This document shows, in pieces, positions 23,805 to 32,483 of a stretch of 38,753 bases of DNA. Both the position numbers and the translations under genes were made by a program. The DNA comes from Planctomycetes bacterium UBA1662 (lineage in GTDB: Bacteria; Planctomycetota; UBA8108): assembly GCA_002320775.1 (NCBI GenBank), contig DCKY01000116.1:1-38753 (forward strand). Reading direction: 5' to 3'. Each line of letters opens with the position of its first letter. Positions within the stretch are counted from its first letter, which is position 1. The notes under the pieces are model-generated. The model worked only from the letters and a program-made list of their open reading frames with translations. It was not told the DNA's origin and did no database searches.

Positions 23805-24947
23805 ATGGCTGAAAGACAGAAGAGCAAAAACCTGAGGAGCGAGCCGGGTGTCCTGCCCGAGGCGCTCGAACGCGCCTGGCTGACCCGCCTGGCCTGGCAT
23901 TACGACCAGGTGAACTACCAATACCTCGGCTGCGCATTGAAACGCCCCGTCTTCCGCATCGGCGACTCTAAAAAAAAGCTTGGTAGCTGGGATGGAAACC
24001 GGCGAACACTGATGATCAGCCGCGGCCACATTCTCGATCACGAATGGGAAGCCGTCCTCGAGACCCTGCGCCATGAGATGGCACACCAGTACGTGCAGGA
24101 GCACCTCGGCCTCGGCGCCGCGGCTCCCCACGGAAAGGAGTTCCAGGATGCCTGCGGCCTGCTGCGCTGCGACCCCGCCGCAAAAGCCGGCACCTCCGCG
24201 ATGGGAAGACTGGAAGACTCCGCCGCCGACAAGGACCGCAGACTCGGACGCATCAAGGAGCTCCTCGCCCTCGCTGGCAGCCCCAACGAGCATGAGGCCG
24301 CCACCGCCATGCGCCTGGCGCAGAAATACCTGCTGAAGTACAACCTCGAATTCGAGGATCTCGCAGGCGAACGCAACTATGGCTTCCGCTACCTTGGCGA
24401 CTGCGCCGCCCGGGTGCAGGAGTACCAATACGTCCTGTCGAATATCCTGCAGGAATATTTCTTTGTGCTGGCCATCTGGACCTACTCCTACGACCCGTCC
24501 CGCGACAAGCCCGGCAAGCGCCTGCAGATCTGCGGCACGAAGCAGAACCTCGAGATCGCCTCCTACGTCTACGATTACGTAACTGGAGCATCAGAGCCCC
24601 TCTGGACAGCCCACAAGGCCTCCACAACGACGAAAAAGAAGCTTCGCGGCACCCGGCTCCAGTACCTTGCCGGTCTCCTCCAGGGCCTCAAGCAGAAGCT
24701 CGAACGCCAGAAGGACACCCTCGAACAGGAACAGGGCCTGGTCTGGGTCGGCGACACCCGGCTCACCGAGTACTATCGCCATCTGAATCCGCGCATCCGG
24801 AGCGTCTCGGGTTCCGGGGTAGCGCGCAGCCGCGGCTATGCCGATGGCGTGCGGGATGGCCGCAAGCTCAACATCCGCCGCGGCGTCGGCGGCAGCGCCC
24901 GCAAAGGCGGCGGCCTGATCGAGGGGCCCGATCGAGGGGCCCGGTAA
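23805..24947 (+). CDS. SprT-like zinc metalloprotease fused to a DUF2786-type region
   Basis: The ATG at 23805 has GAGGAG (23796-23801) just upstream. The N-terminal part (about 20-125) is SprT-like: H90-E91-M-A-H94 is the zincin motif and H109 in HGKEF is the third ligand, as in SprT/Spartan proteins. Residues of about 147-185 (GRIKELLALAGSPNEHEAA and following) match the DUF2786 helical motif. The next region (about 190-330) is the alpha/beta part that usually follows DUF2786. The tail is Gly/Arg-rich. SprT-type proteases cut DNA-bound or crosslinked proteins; DUF2786 has no established role and is known from phages and bacteria. DNA-associated proteolysis is an inference. The 3' end carries a 13-bp tandem duplication that sets the stop codon. 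Confidence 0.82.
   Translation: MAERQKSKNLRSEPGVLPEALERAWLTRLAWHYDQVNYQYLGCALKRPVFRIGDSKKKLGSWDGNRRTLMISRGHILDHEWEAVLETLRHEMAHQYVQEHLGLGAAAPHGKEFQDACGLLRCDPAAKAGTSAMGRLEDSAADKDRRLGRIKELLALAGSPNEHEAATAMRLAQKYLLKYNLEFEDLAGERNYGFRYLGDCAARVQEYQYVLSNILQEYFFVLAIWTYSYDPSRDKPGKRLQICGTKQNLEIASYVYDYVTGASEPLWTAHKASTTTKKKLRGTRLQYLAGLLQGLKQKLERQKDTLEQEQGLVWVGDTRLTEYYRHLNPRIRSVSGSGVARSRGYADGVRDGRKLNIRRGVGGSARKGGGLIEGPDRGAR
24917..24942. repeat. Exact 13-bp tandem duplication at the end of the SprT-DUF2786 gene
   Basis: GATCGAGGGGCCC is present twice without a gap (24917-24929 and 24930-24942). As 13 is not a multiple of 3, the second copy shifts the frame. The present protein ends GPDRGAR. With one copy it would read GPGKGS and stop at the TAG now at 24955-24957. 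Confidence 0.9.
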
Positions 24948-24953
24948 AGGATC

Positions 24954-26717
24954 TTAGGCTTCTTCAGCCCCCCCCGGATCATCTTCGGACGCAGCGGTTT
25001 CTTCCGCCTCCGGCTCAGCTTCTGGCTTCGGGCGAATCAGGACAGCAAGCAGGGCCAGGACGACCACAATCGCGATCCCGGGCCACCTCAGCTTGGTCCA
25101 GATCGCGTAGATAGCACCGATAGAGGCGGCCGTTAAGGCCAGGCCCATGGCGATATTCATGGCCACACGCTTGCCGCCCTCCAGCATGTTCTCACCCAGC
25201 ACCCTCTTATTGTTCATCAACAGGATGAAGGTGACATAGGCCAGCGGCAACAGGCAGAAGCCAAAGACACTCGTGGGTACCGCCAACCAGAACTTCGCCT
25301 CGGCGTTCTTCCAGAGGAATAGAAAGCCAAACGCGCCGGTGATGCCCGGCAGGAAGCTGCCAATCCTGTAGGCTCGACCGCTCATCGGTTTGCCCAGCAT
25401 TTCGCAGAGGGTAAAGCCGTTGATAAGCATAAGGATAATGATTGTAGAGATGGCCATCCCGAGAACCCCTATGCCGAAGATGACATGGGAGAATCCCTTG
25501 CCCGTTAATTTCTCGAGTGAACCAGCCAGTTGTTCCGCATCTCGGGAAACAAGCATGGCGGCGATTTCCTTTTCCGCAGTGGGCACCTTTTCGCGTTCCC
25601 CGGCACGGCGGACTTGCTGTCCATCCTTATCGAGAGCCTCCCAGGATGCTAACTCTTCGGCTGAATAGCCGTTCATGATCCTGCCATCAAGCTGCGCATT
25701 GTAGCCCCCAACCAGCTTCTCGACCCGGGGAGTCATCTCCCCCTCACCCAGCAGAGCCGGGTCATACTGGCCATGGAACTGGGTCGCCGAAGCGATCACC
25801 ACGCAACTGGTAGCCAGCAGGAAGGGAATGAAAAGCCCGGTGGCCAGGTCGAAACCCGCCAGGCCTCGAAAATCCTTGTTCCAGCCGCGCTTGAGCATCG
25901 AGTAGGGCAGAAGGAATGTCATGTTGATGCCAACGGCCGTTCCCGCCGCGGCGATCATCCGGTCGGTCTGGGTGGCGAGAATCTTCGCTCTCCAGAACTC
26001 CCGGCCGCCCTCGCCAACGGCATCAAGGGCCGCCTGGAGCTTGGCCGCCGGCTGCGACAGCAGGCTGAAATCGGGAATGAAACCGGCAAGGATCTCTCCC
26101 CACGGCAACCCCGTTTCACTCAGGGTCATCTTGATCACAACGGCAAAGAAGGAGAGAACGATCACCCCCACCATGCTCTTGAGCAGGATGTCGAAGAACT
26201 TTCCTCCCTTGCCGCCGGAATCATAGAGCCAGAGGATTCCACCCGCGACGGAGAACAGCAGGACGACGGCAAGATAATCACCTGATCCGCCCTTAAAAAC
26301 TCCTGGAAACAGATTCTGCTCAAGGGCGGCGCTGCCAAGGGAGAACTGCGGCATGGCCCAGACCATGTTGGCCATCAGCGTCGCGATCGCCCAGCTCCAG
26401 CCCAGCACCGGACTCACGTGGCGGTTGATGCTCCGAAACGGTTTCTCTCCGGTAGAAAGCGTGACATAGGCGATGGCGCTGAGCATGACCACTCCGAGGA
26501 TCATCATCAGCGGCTGCAGCCAGAGCATCTCGTAGCCTCCGATGACTCCGACGTAGAGACTGCCGGCGAGTGATCCGCCGCCGAGGGTGATGGCGCCCTG
26601 CAGCCAGCCGGGGCCGGAAAGCTTCGTGTAGGCCTTCAGCGTCGCTCCGGTTCCCTTTTCACGCGCAGCGACAATCGCCTGGCGGTCAGCCTCTACCTTG
26701 CTCTCTATTTCGCTCAT
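24954..26717 (-). CDS. Nramp-like divalent-metal/proton transporter homologue lacking DPGN
   Basis: This is a 587-residue polytopic inner-membrane protein with about eleven hydrophobic segments. GPGWLQGAITLGGGSLAGSL (36-55) aligns in pattern with Nramp helix 1, and RMIAAAGTAVGINMTFLLPY resembles helix 6. In true Nramp proteins helix 1 holds DPGN, whose Asp and Asn bind the metal; here the place reads G46-G-G-S49. A hydrophilic insert (about 310-385) carries charged residues between two membrane segments. The C-terminus is acidic (ending GGAEEA). Transport of a metal ion is inferred from the fold only; substrate is open. It converges on the SprT-DUF2786 gene with a 6-base gap and is divergent from the cytochrome c protein. 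Confidence 0.72.
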   Translation of the reverse strand: MSEIESKVEADRQAIVAAREKGTGATLKAYTKLSGPGWLQGAITLGGGSLAGSLYVGVIGGYEMLWLQPLMMILGVVMLSAIAYVTLSTGEKPFRSINRHVSPVLGWSWAIATLMANMVWAMPQFSLGSAALEQNLFPGVFKGGSGDYLAVVLLFSVAGGILWLYDSGGKGGKFFDILLKSMVGVIVLSFFAVVIKMTLSETGLPWGEILAGFIPDFSLLSQPAAKLQAALDAVGEGGREFWRAKILATQTDRMIAAAGTAVGINMTFLLPYSMLKRGWNKDFRGLAGFDLATGLFIPFLLATSCVVIASATQFHGQYDPALLGEGEMTPRVEKLVGGYNAQLDGRIMNGYSAEELASWEALDKDGQQVRRAGEREKVPTAEKEIAAMLVSRDAEQLAGSLEKLTGKGFSHVIFGIGVLGMAISTIIILMLINGFTLCEMLGKPMSGRAYRIGSFLPGITGAFGFLFLWKNAEAKFWLAVPTSVFGFCLLPLAYVTFILLMNNKRVLGENMLEGGKRVAMNIAMGLALTAASIGAIYAIWTKLRWPGIAIVVVLALLAVLIRPKPEAEPEAEETAASEDDPGGAEEA

Positions 26718-26895
26718 TACCCGTGTACCTCGCCTGGATGAATTAAACTCTGATCGCGACCATCAAAATAGGTAACCTTCATCGGGCTGTCAAGGACCCT
26801 GAGGCGACCGGTGCTGTAGACCGCGCCCCGCCACTGGGCTACATTGGTAAGCTGAGCGGTGCGTATTCGTGACCAACCAGGTGATTTCCGAACTC

Positions 26896-29800
26896 ATGCG
26901 AACAGCAGGCGGCCCGATCTTTCTATTCACAATGATCCTCGCGCAGGGAATCCCCGCCGAGGGAGAGGAGAAGGGTTTCACCTTCGCCGAGCCTGGCTCC
27001 TTCAAGATCGAGAAGATCGGGGGAGACTCGCTGGCGACCAACATCTATTCACTGGCGCTCGACGGACGCGGCAGGATCCACGTCAGCGGACCGGGCTACA
27101 TCAGGCGCCTCGAGGACACCGACTCCGATGGCACCCTTGACCGGGCGGTTAACTTCTACAAGGGCCCGGCGCGCGGCTGCCAGGGAATGGTCTTTCACGG
27201 CACCTCTCTCTACACAACCGGCGGACGCGGGCTCGAGCGCTACGATGATGTCGATGGCGATGGTGTTGCCGATGGCCCCCCGAAGCTGCTGCTGCCGCTT
27301 TCCACCGGCGGCGAGCACGGCTCCCACGCCCTGCGCGTCGGCCCCGACGGCAGCCTCTACTTCCTCGGCGGCAACTACTGCGGACTCCCCCACTCGCGGG
27401 TGAAGGGCTTCTCACCGGTGAAGCACTACTACGCCGGCATCTTCTGCCGCATGGATCGCGAGGCGCGCTCCATCGAGATCTGGAGCGAGGGCATGCGCAA
27501 CGCCTACGACTTCGACTTCTCTCCCACCGGAGCCGTCTTCGGCTGGGACTCCGATGGTGAGCGCGACGAGGGCCTGAGCTGGTACCGCTCCTGCAGAATC
27601 TACCACTTCACCCCCGGCGCCGATTGCGGCTGGCGCTCGATCGGCTCCGGCAAGGTGCCGACCTACGCACTCGACAGCGTCCGGCCGACCGCCGAGGTCC
27701 ACCGCGGCTCGCCAACGGGCGTCGAGGCCTACGACCACGAGCTCTTCGATGCCTCTTACCGCGGCGGCATCTTCGCCCTCGACTGGACGATGGGACGAAT
27801 CTATCTCTTCAGGACCGTAGCCGCAGGCGCAAGCTACCGGGCCGAACCCGAGGTCTTCCTGCGCACCAACGGACGTGTTTCATTCGCTCCCAGCGATATC
27901 GAAACAGCTCCCGACGGCTCCCTGCTGGTCTCATCCGGGGGGAGGGGGGTGGCCGGCTCCATCTACAGGATCAGCCTGCGAAAGAAACCCGGCCCGAAAA
28001 AGAAGCCCCCGCTCACTAACCTGCTACCAGGGCCGAGGACCACTGCCCTGCTGAAGGTCCTGGATGCCCCGGAGCCCTTGAGCGCCTGGTCGCGAACCGC
28101 CTGGCAGAAAGAGGCCCGCAAGCTCAGCTCCACACCCTTCCTGGAATTCCTCGGCTGCCTCGCCCCGGGTGCAGCAGAGTGCGGCTCTCCCAGGCGCTGC
28201 CTGCGCGCGCTGGAGGTCTGTATCGAGCTCTTCCCTGAATCGGCCCCACTCGCCTCCAGCCTGGCGGCGGGCTGCGCTCACGCGAGCGTCCGCGCGCAGG
28301 GCGCCCGTTGGCTCGGTCTTCATGGAAAGCCCGCCGAGCTGGAGCCCCTTCTGAAAGATGCCTCGGCCCTGGTCCAGCGCAACGCGGTCGAAAGCGCCGC
28401 GCGCTTCTGGAAAGCCCCCGGCTCGGCCGCCCTCGTGAAGGCCGTGTTCCAGCTCTCCAACAGCGGTGACCGCCGACTGCGGCAGGCCGTCATCGCCTCG
28501 CTCTCACATCTCGACCCCGCCCGTCTCCCGGCGGCGAAAACGGCCGGTGAAAGAATCGTCCGAGGCTGGACGCTGGCACGGGCCGCGGAACGCGGAAAAC
28601 TACCCGGGGAAAGTCTCGAGCTCGGCCTCGAGCTTCTTGCCGAAAAGAGCACGGGAACAGAAGACCGCCTCGATGCCCTGCGGCTCATCAACACCGCCTT
28701 CGACCGCCTTGAGGCGGGCGAAGATCCACGCTACGCGACCTTCGACACCCAATGGGACCGAGTAGACCTCTCAGGTTACCGGGAGCCTGTAGGGCGGGTC
28801 CTGGAGGCTATCGAGCCCCTGGCCGGCACCGGCGACCGGCGCCTCGTCATCGAGGCTCGTCGCCTGGCGGGCAAGCTGGGCTCCAGTTCTCCCGAACTCG
28901 CGGCTCGCATGGCCGCCAACACCGCGGCCAGCTCCCCCGCCGCGGACGACATGTTCCTGCTCTGGTGCCTGGCAAGGCTGAGGGGTGAGTGGTCCGCTGA
29001 AACGATACGCAAGGTCGCTGGCATCGGCCTCGACCTGCCCGCTAAGATCCGCTCACAAGGAGTCGGCCGGGACAACAAGTGGAACACCTACGCGCGGGCG
29101 ATCTGGGAGCGCTTGCTGCGCCGCCACCGGGAGCTTGGAGCCGCCATCGCGGCCGATCCCCGCTTTGGCGACCCCGAGCATCTCGGCATGATCGCCGGGA
29201 GCACAAAGGAAACGCGCGCCAGGGCCGCCGCCATCCTGCTGAAAAAGCCCCTTCCGAAAGACGCCGCCTCCATCGGCAAGGTCCTCGATTATCTCAATTC
29301 CCAATCCAACAAAACGGACCGAGACGCGGTCCAGGATCTTCTCAGAAAGCTCGCCGGGCGCAGCGACCTGCGCGGCCGGGCCCTTGATGGTCTTTCCCGC
29401 GCTCCCACGCCCAGGGACCGCGAGCTCTTCCTCGACGCGCTCTCCGGCGACGACCTGCTGCTCGTATCGACGGCCCTGAAGGGCCTCGATCGGCTGGAAA
29501 ACCCCGCAGAACCGTCCGCCGAGGCGTTTGAGCTGGTGCGCTGGATCCATCTCGCCGACTCCGACCCGGGCCACCTGGGTCTGCGCGACAAGCTGGCTCA
29601 GCGGCTCGAAAAACTCACGGACTCAGACTGCGGCTACCGGACCGGCGTGAAAAAGAGCCAGGGAGCGGCCCTCGACTGCTGGCGGGAGTGGATCGAAAAG
29701 ACCCTCCCGGAGCGAAAAAGCGAGCTCGATGAGCTCCTCGCGGGCCAGCTCGCCGGAGAAAAGCTCGTTGAAGAGCTCCTCTCCACCGTCCCCTGGAAAT

Positions 29801-30210
29801 CCGGCAACGCAGAACGCGGCAGGAAGGTCTTCGAAGCCCGCTCCTGCGGCAGCTGCCACCATCTCGATGGCGGAGGCCAGCGAGTGGGCCCCGACCTGCG
29901 CGGAGCCGCGCGGCGGCTGGGAAGAGAAGCACTCCTCACCGAGATCATCCTGCCCGACAAGCTGGTCGCGAAACGCTACTACCTGACGGAATATATCCTG
30001 AAAAAAGGCGAGGTGGTCCAGGGTCGCCAGGTCTACTCCGCTCGTAACGCCCTGGTGACCATCACCCGGCAAGGGCGCTACCGACGACTGGATCCTTCGA
30101 CGATTATCGAGTCAAGAACGCGGGCGCTGTCGCTGATGCCGGCGGGACTCCTCTCCGGGCTGGAGCCTCTATCCATCGCCGATCTTATCGCCTACCTGGA
30201 AAAATTCTGA
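26896..30210 (+). CDS. Secreted propeller/HEAT/cytochrome c protein (PVC-type 'membrane-bound dehydrogenase' family)
   Basis: The ATG at 26896 is preferred: AGGTGA (26879-26884) precedes it and the product opens with a signal peptide (MRTAGGPIFLFTMILAQG). In-frame GTG at 26869 is an alternative. Residues of about 25-370 form a beta-propeller of the sugar-dehydrogenase kind, with Ca-loop-like DTDSDGTLD and DVDGDGVAD, and GPDGSLYFLGG blades. A helical HEAT-like region follows (about 390-930). Near the end C984-x-x-C987-H988 is a c-type haem site, with GPDLRGAARR after it and a Met-containing segment that could give the second ligand. The 1104-residue protein is typical of planctomycetes; it probably oxidises a polyol or sugar in the periplasm, passing electrons to haem. 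Substrate unknown. An MFS gene follows after 8 bases. Confidence 0.88.
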   Translation: MRTAGGPIFLFTMILAQGIPAEGEEKGFTFAEPGSFKIEKIGGDSLATNIYSLALDGRGRIHVSGPGYIRRLEDTDSDGTLDRAVNFYKGPARGCQGMVFHGTSLYTTGGRGLERYDDVDGDGVADGPPKLLLPLSTGGEHGSHALRVGPDGSLYFLGGNYCGLPHSRVKGFSPVKHYYAGIFCRMDREARSIEIWSEGMRNAYDFDFSPTGAVFGWDSDGERDEGLSWYRSCRIYHFTPGADCGWRSIGSGKVPTYALDSVRPTAEVHRGSPTGVEAYDHELFDASYRGGIFALDWTMGRIYLFRTVAAGASYRAEPEVFLRTNGRVSFAPSDIETAPDGSLLVSSGGRGVAGSIYRISLRKKPGPKKKPPLTNLLPGPRTTALLKVLDAPEPLSAWSRTAWQKEARKLSSTPFLEFLGCLAPGAAECGSPRRCLRALEVCIELFPESAPLASSLAAGCAHASVRAQGARWLGLHGKPAELEPLLKDASALVQRNAVESAARFWKAPGSAALVKAVFQLSNSGDRRLRQAVIASLSHLDPARLPAAKTAGERIVRGWTLARAAERGKLPGESLELGLELLAEKSTGTEDRLDALRLINTAFDRLEAGEDPRYATFDTQWDRVDLSGYREPVGRVLEAIEPLAGTGDRRLVIEARRLAGKLGSSSPELAARMAANTAASSPAADDMFLLWCLARLRGEWSAETIRKVAGIGLDLPAKIRSQGVGRDNKWNTYARAIWERLLRRHRELGAAIAADPRFGDPEHLGMIAGSTKETRARAAAILLKKPLPKDAASIGKVLDYLNSQSNKTDRDAVQDLLRKLAGRSDLRGRALDGLSRAPTPRDRELFLDALSGDDLLLVSTALKGLDRLENPAEPSAEAFELVRWIHLADSDPGHLGLRDKLAQRLEKLTDSDCGYRTGVKKSQGAALDCWREWIEKTLPERKSELDELLAGQLAGEKLVEELLSTVPWKSGNAERGRKVFEARSCGSCHHLDGGGQRVGPDLRGAARRLGREALLTEIILPDKLVAKRYYLTEYILKKGEVVQGRQVYSARNALVTITRQGRYRRLDPSTIIESRTRALSLMPAGLLSGLEPLSIADLIAYLEKF

Positions 30211-30218
30211 TCGAACAA

Positions 30219-31451
30219 ATGGATAGCGACACGAAGATTCAACGCAACATCCTGCTCTTCACGTGCATTGGACACGCGATGACGCATGTCTACATCCATC
30301 TCTTCACGGCAATCCAGCCTGAGATCAGGAGCTCCTTCGATGGCCTGGGCGCCGAGGAGCTGACCTCGCTGGCCTCGATCAGCCTGGTGCTCTTCGGCGT
30401 CGGAGCCATACCCGCCGGCTGGCTGAGCGACCGCTATGGCGAGAAGCCTCTGCTGGTGGCTTTCTTCCTCCTGTCCGCCGGAGGAGGAGCGGTCACGGGA
30501 TTCGCCAGCACTACCTGGCAGCTCGCCGCCGGCTTCGCCCTCATCGGACTGGGCACCAGCATCTACCATCCCGTCGGCCTGGCGCTGATCTCCAAGGGAA
30601 TCAGCAGGCCGGCGAAGGCGATGGGCATCAACGGCCTCTTTGGCAGCCTTGGAACCGCCCTGAGCCCCCTGGCCGCCAGGCAGTTGACCCACTTGACGGG
30701 AGACTGGCGCTGGGCCTTCATTGGCCTCGCCGTACCGATGCTCGTGCTGGCGTTCCTGCTGGGATGTTCCAACACGGGAGGGAAAAGAACCAGCGATGCG
30801 GCTGATGAGGAGAACCACGCTCCGGGAGGAAGACGATCGATCGTAGGTCTGCTGCTGACCGCGATGCTCTTTGGCGGCATCTACTACAGCCTGATCATCA
30901 CCATGCTGCCGGATCGGCTCGCCGCCGGAGCCGGTAATTCCACGCTGCTGAAAGGCATCGTTGGAGAAGGCTATCTACCGTTCATGGTCTTCTTCATCGG
31001 AGGCCTCGGACAGGTGGCCGCCGGCCACTGGATGGAGAACCGTGAGGGCCGCGGCCTCTACGTCATCATCCTCGCGGGCACCGTTCCGCTCATCTACCTG
31101 AGCGGAATGCTCGACGGTGTGCGGCTGCTGATCGGCGCCAGCGCGATGGCCTTCTTCATGTTCGCGGTACAGCCTGTGGAAAACACCCTGCTCGCCCGCT
31201 ACACGGCACCCGGCATGCGGGGGAGAATCTACGGCCTGAAATTCATCCTCACCTTCGGTGCCGGCATGGGCTCCGGAACGGCTCTCAGCGGCTGGATCAG
31301 CGAAGACAGCGGGCTGAAGGCGGTCTTCACTGTGGCTGCCTGCTTCGCTGCGGCGGCACTCCTGATGGCGGCCCTGGCACGCGCGCTCAAACCCCGGGGC
31401 CAGAATACCGGCGGCGGCGAAGTGGATGCGGCAGCCCGGAAAGAAACCTGA
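30219..31451 (+). CDS. MFS transporter, fosmidomycin-resistance-like branch
   Basis: This 410-residue membrane protein has the twelve-segment pattern of the major facilitator superfamily. GWLSDRYGEKP (residues of about 68-78) is motif A in the first cytoplasmic loop. GLGTSIYHPVGLALIS resembles the conserved segment of the Fsr/YfkF branch (GLGSALYHPEG). A hydrophilic loop (about 185-205) separates the two halves. It should act as a proton-coupled uptake or efflux carrier; the substrate is not predictable. It begins 8 bases after the cytochrome c protein, so co-transcription is very likely, which may mean it moves a compound handled by that periplasmic protein. No clear Shine-Dalgarno is seen before the ATG at 30219. 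Confidence 0.88.
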   Translation: MDSDTKIQRNILLFTCIGHAMTHVYIHLFTAIQPEIRSSFDGLGAEELTSLASISLVLFGVGAIPAGWLSDRYGEKPLLVAFFLLSAGGGAVTGFASTTWQLAAGFALIGLGTSIYHPVGLALISKGISRPAKAMGINGLFGSLGTALSPLAARQLTHLTGDWRWAFIGLAVPMLVLAFLLGCSNTGGKRTSDAADEENHAPGGRRSIVGLLLTAMLFGGIYYSLIITMLPDRLAAGAGNSTLLKGIVGEGYLPFMVFFIGGLGQVAAGHWMENREGRGLYVIILAGTVPLIYLSGMLDGVRLLIGASAMAFFMFAVQPVENTLLARYTAPGMRGRIYGLKFILTFGAGMGSGTALSGWISEDSGLKAVFTVAACFAAAALLMAALARALKPRGQNTGGGEVDAAARKET

Positions 31452-31577
31452 GCGGCCTCGCCCGGAAAGAAAGACTCGACAGGATCCCAATCGGGGCGGA
31501 GGATGTGCCTGCCAGGCCGGCTGAGACAGGTTATGCCGGTCGAAGATTGTCTCCGGAAACCAAGGCTCGTTGATACC

Positions 31578-32483
31578 ATGCCGATGATTCAAGTCTCAAA
31601 CCTTTCGAGAAAACGCCGCGGTGCCTGGGAAATCCGTCGCCGGGAAAAGATCCTCTTTCCCCCTGAACGGGTCTGGAGCGCCCTGACCGAGCCCGGGGAA
31701 TTGACGGCCTGGTGGTGCGATGAGGCGGAGCTGGACCTGAGGCCGGGAGGCATCTATTCCTTCAGCGGAAAGACCGTCTACCCGACCAGGGAAACGGAAG
31801 GTAATTTCGAGATCCTTGGCATCGAAGATTTGTCCCGCCTGGAATACCGCTGGTTTATAGATGAGGTTGAGACCACTGTGCTCTACGAGCTGGAATCGAA
31901 CCTTGAGCAGACCGAGCTCATCGTCACCCAGAGCGCCGAGCGCTGTCCGGTCTGGGCCTCCAGCGACAGCCAGCCGAACTGGTGGTGGACCGCTCTGCCG
32001 ACCCTGCGCACCTTCATCGAGGATGGCGCTCCCGAGCTCCGCCTCGACTACGCGAAGGCCGCTGCGAAAGCTCCACAGCGATTCGAGGCCTCAATTCCAA
32101 CCTACGCCTGGCTGGTCTGGAGCAAGCTCTTTGACCCGGCCGAAGTTCAGCGTTGGTGGCCGCCAAGCCCGTTGGCGATGTCTCCCGAGGATGGCGCGGA
32201 GGCGCCGGAGGGCTGCGGCCCGGCAAGCCGCGAGGTGATCAGCCTGGAACCCCCTCAGCGGCTGGAGAACGACTGGCACTGGAAAGATGGACCGGCGAGC
32301 CGCATAGAATGGGGCCTCACCGAAACTGAGGGAGAGGACACCATCGTCTCGATCACCGACCACAATCCGGCCGAAGAGGAAGCCGACAGGGTCCAGCGCG
32401 CGATCTACTGGGCAAGCACCCTGCTGAGTCTTCTGCAGGTAAGCCGCACCGGCTCCGCGCCGGAAGAATACCAGGAGCGCTGA
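31578..32483 (+). CDS. Tandem SRPBCC (AHSA1/START-like) protein
   Basis: The ATG at 31578 (MPMIQVSNLSRKRRG) is chosen because the domain begins soon after; in-frame ATGs at 31533 and 31503 would add residues unlike the family. Two helix-grip domains can be seen. The first runs about 18-130: REKILFPPERVWSALTEPGELTAWW. The second is about 165-285: TYAWLVWSKLFDPAEVQRWWPP, later RIEWGLTETEGEDTIVSITDHNP. Each starts with the 'VW-AL/KL-F-P-xxxx-WW' signature of AHSA1-type proteins. Such domains bind hydrophobic ligands or act with Hsp90. Two in one chain is less usual. It precedes the sugar kinase with no gap (TGAATG), so translation is probably coupled. Confidence 0.8.
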   Translation: MPMIQVSNLSRKRRGAWEIRRREKILFPPERVWSALTEPGELTAWWCDEAELDLRPGGIYSFSGKTVYPTRETEGNFEILGIEDLSRLEYRWFIDEVETTVLYELESNLEQTELIVTQSAERCPVWASSDSQPNWWWTALPTLRTFIEDGAPELRLDYAKAAAKAPQRFEASIPTYAWLVWSKLFDPAEVQRWWPPSPLAMSPEDGAEAPEGCGPASREVISLEPPQRLENDWHWKDGPASRIEWGLTETEGEDTIVSITDHNPAEEEADRVQRAIYWASTLLSLLQVSRTGSAPEEYQER

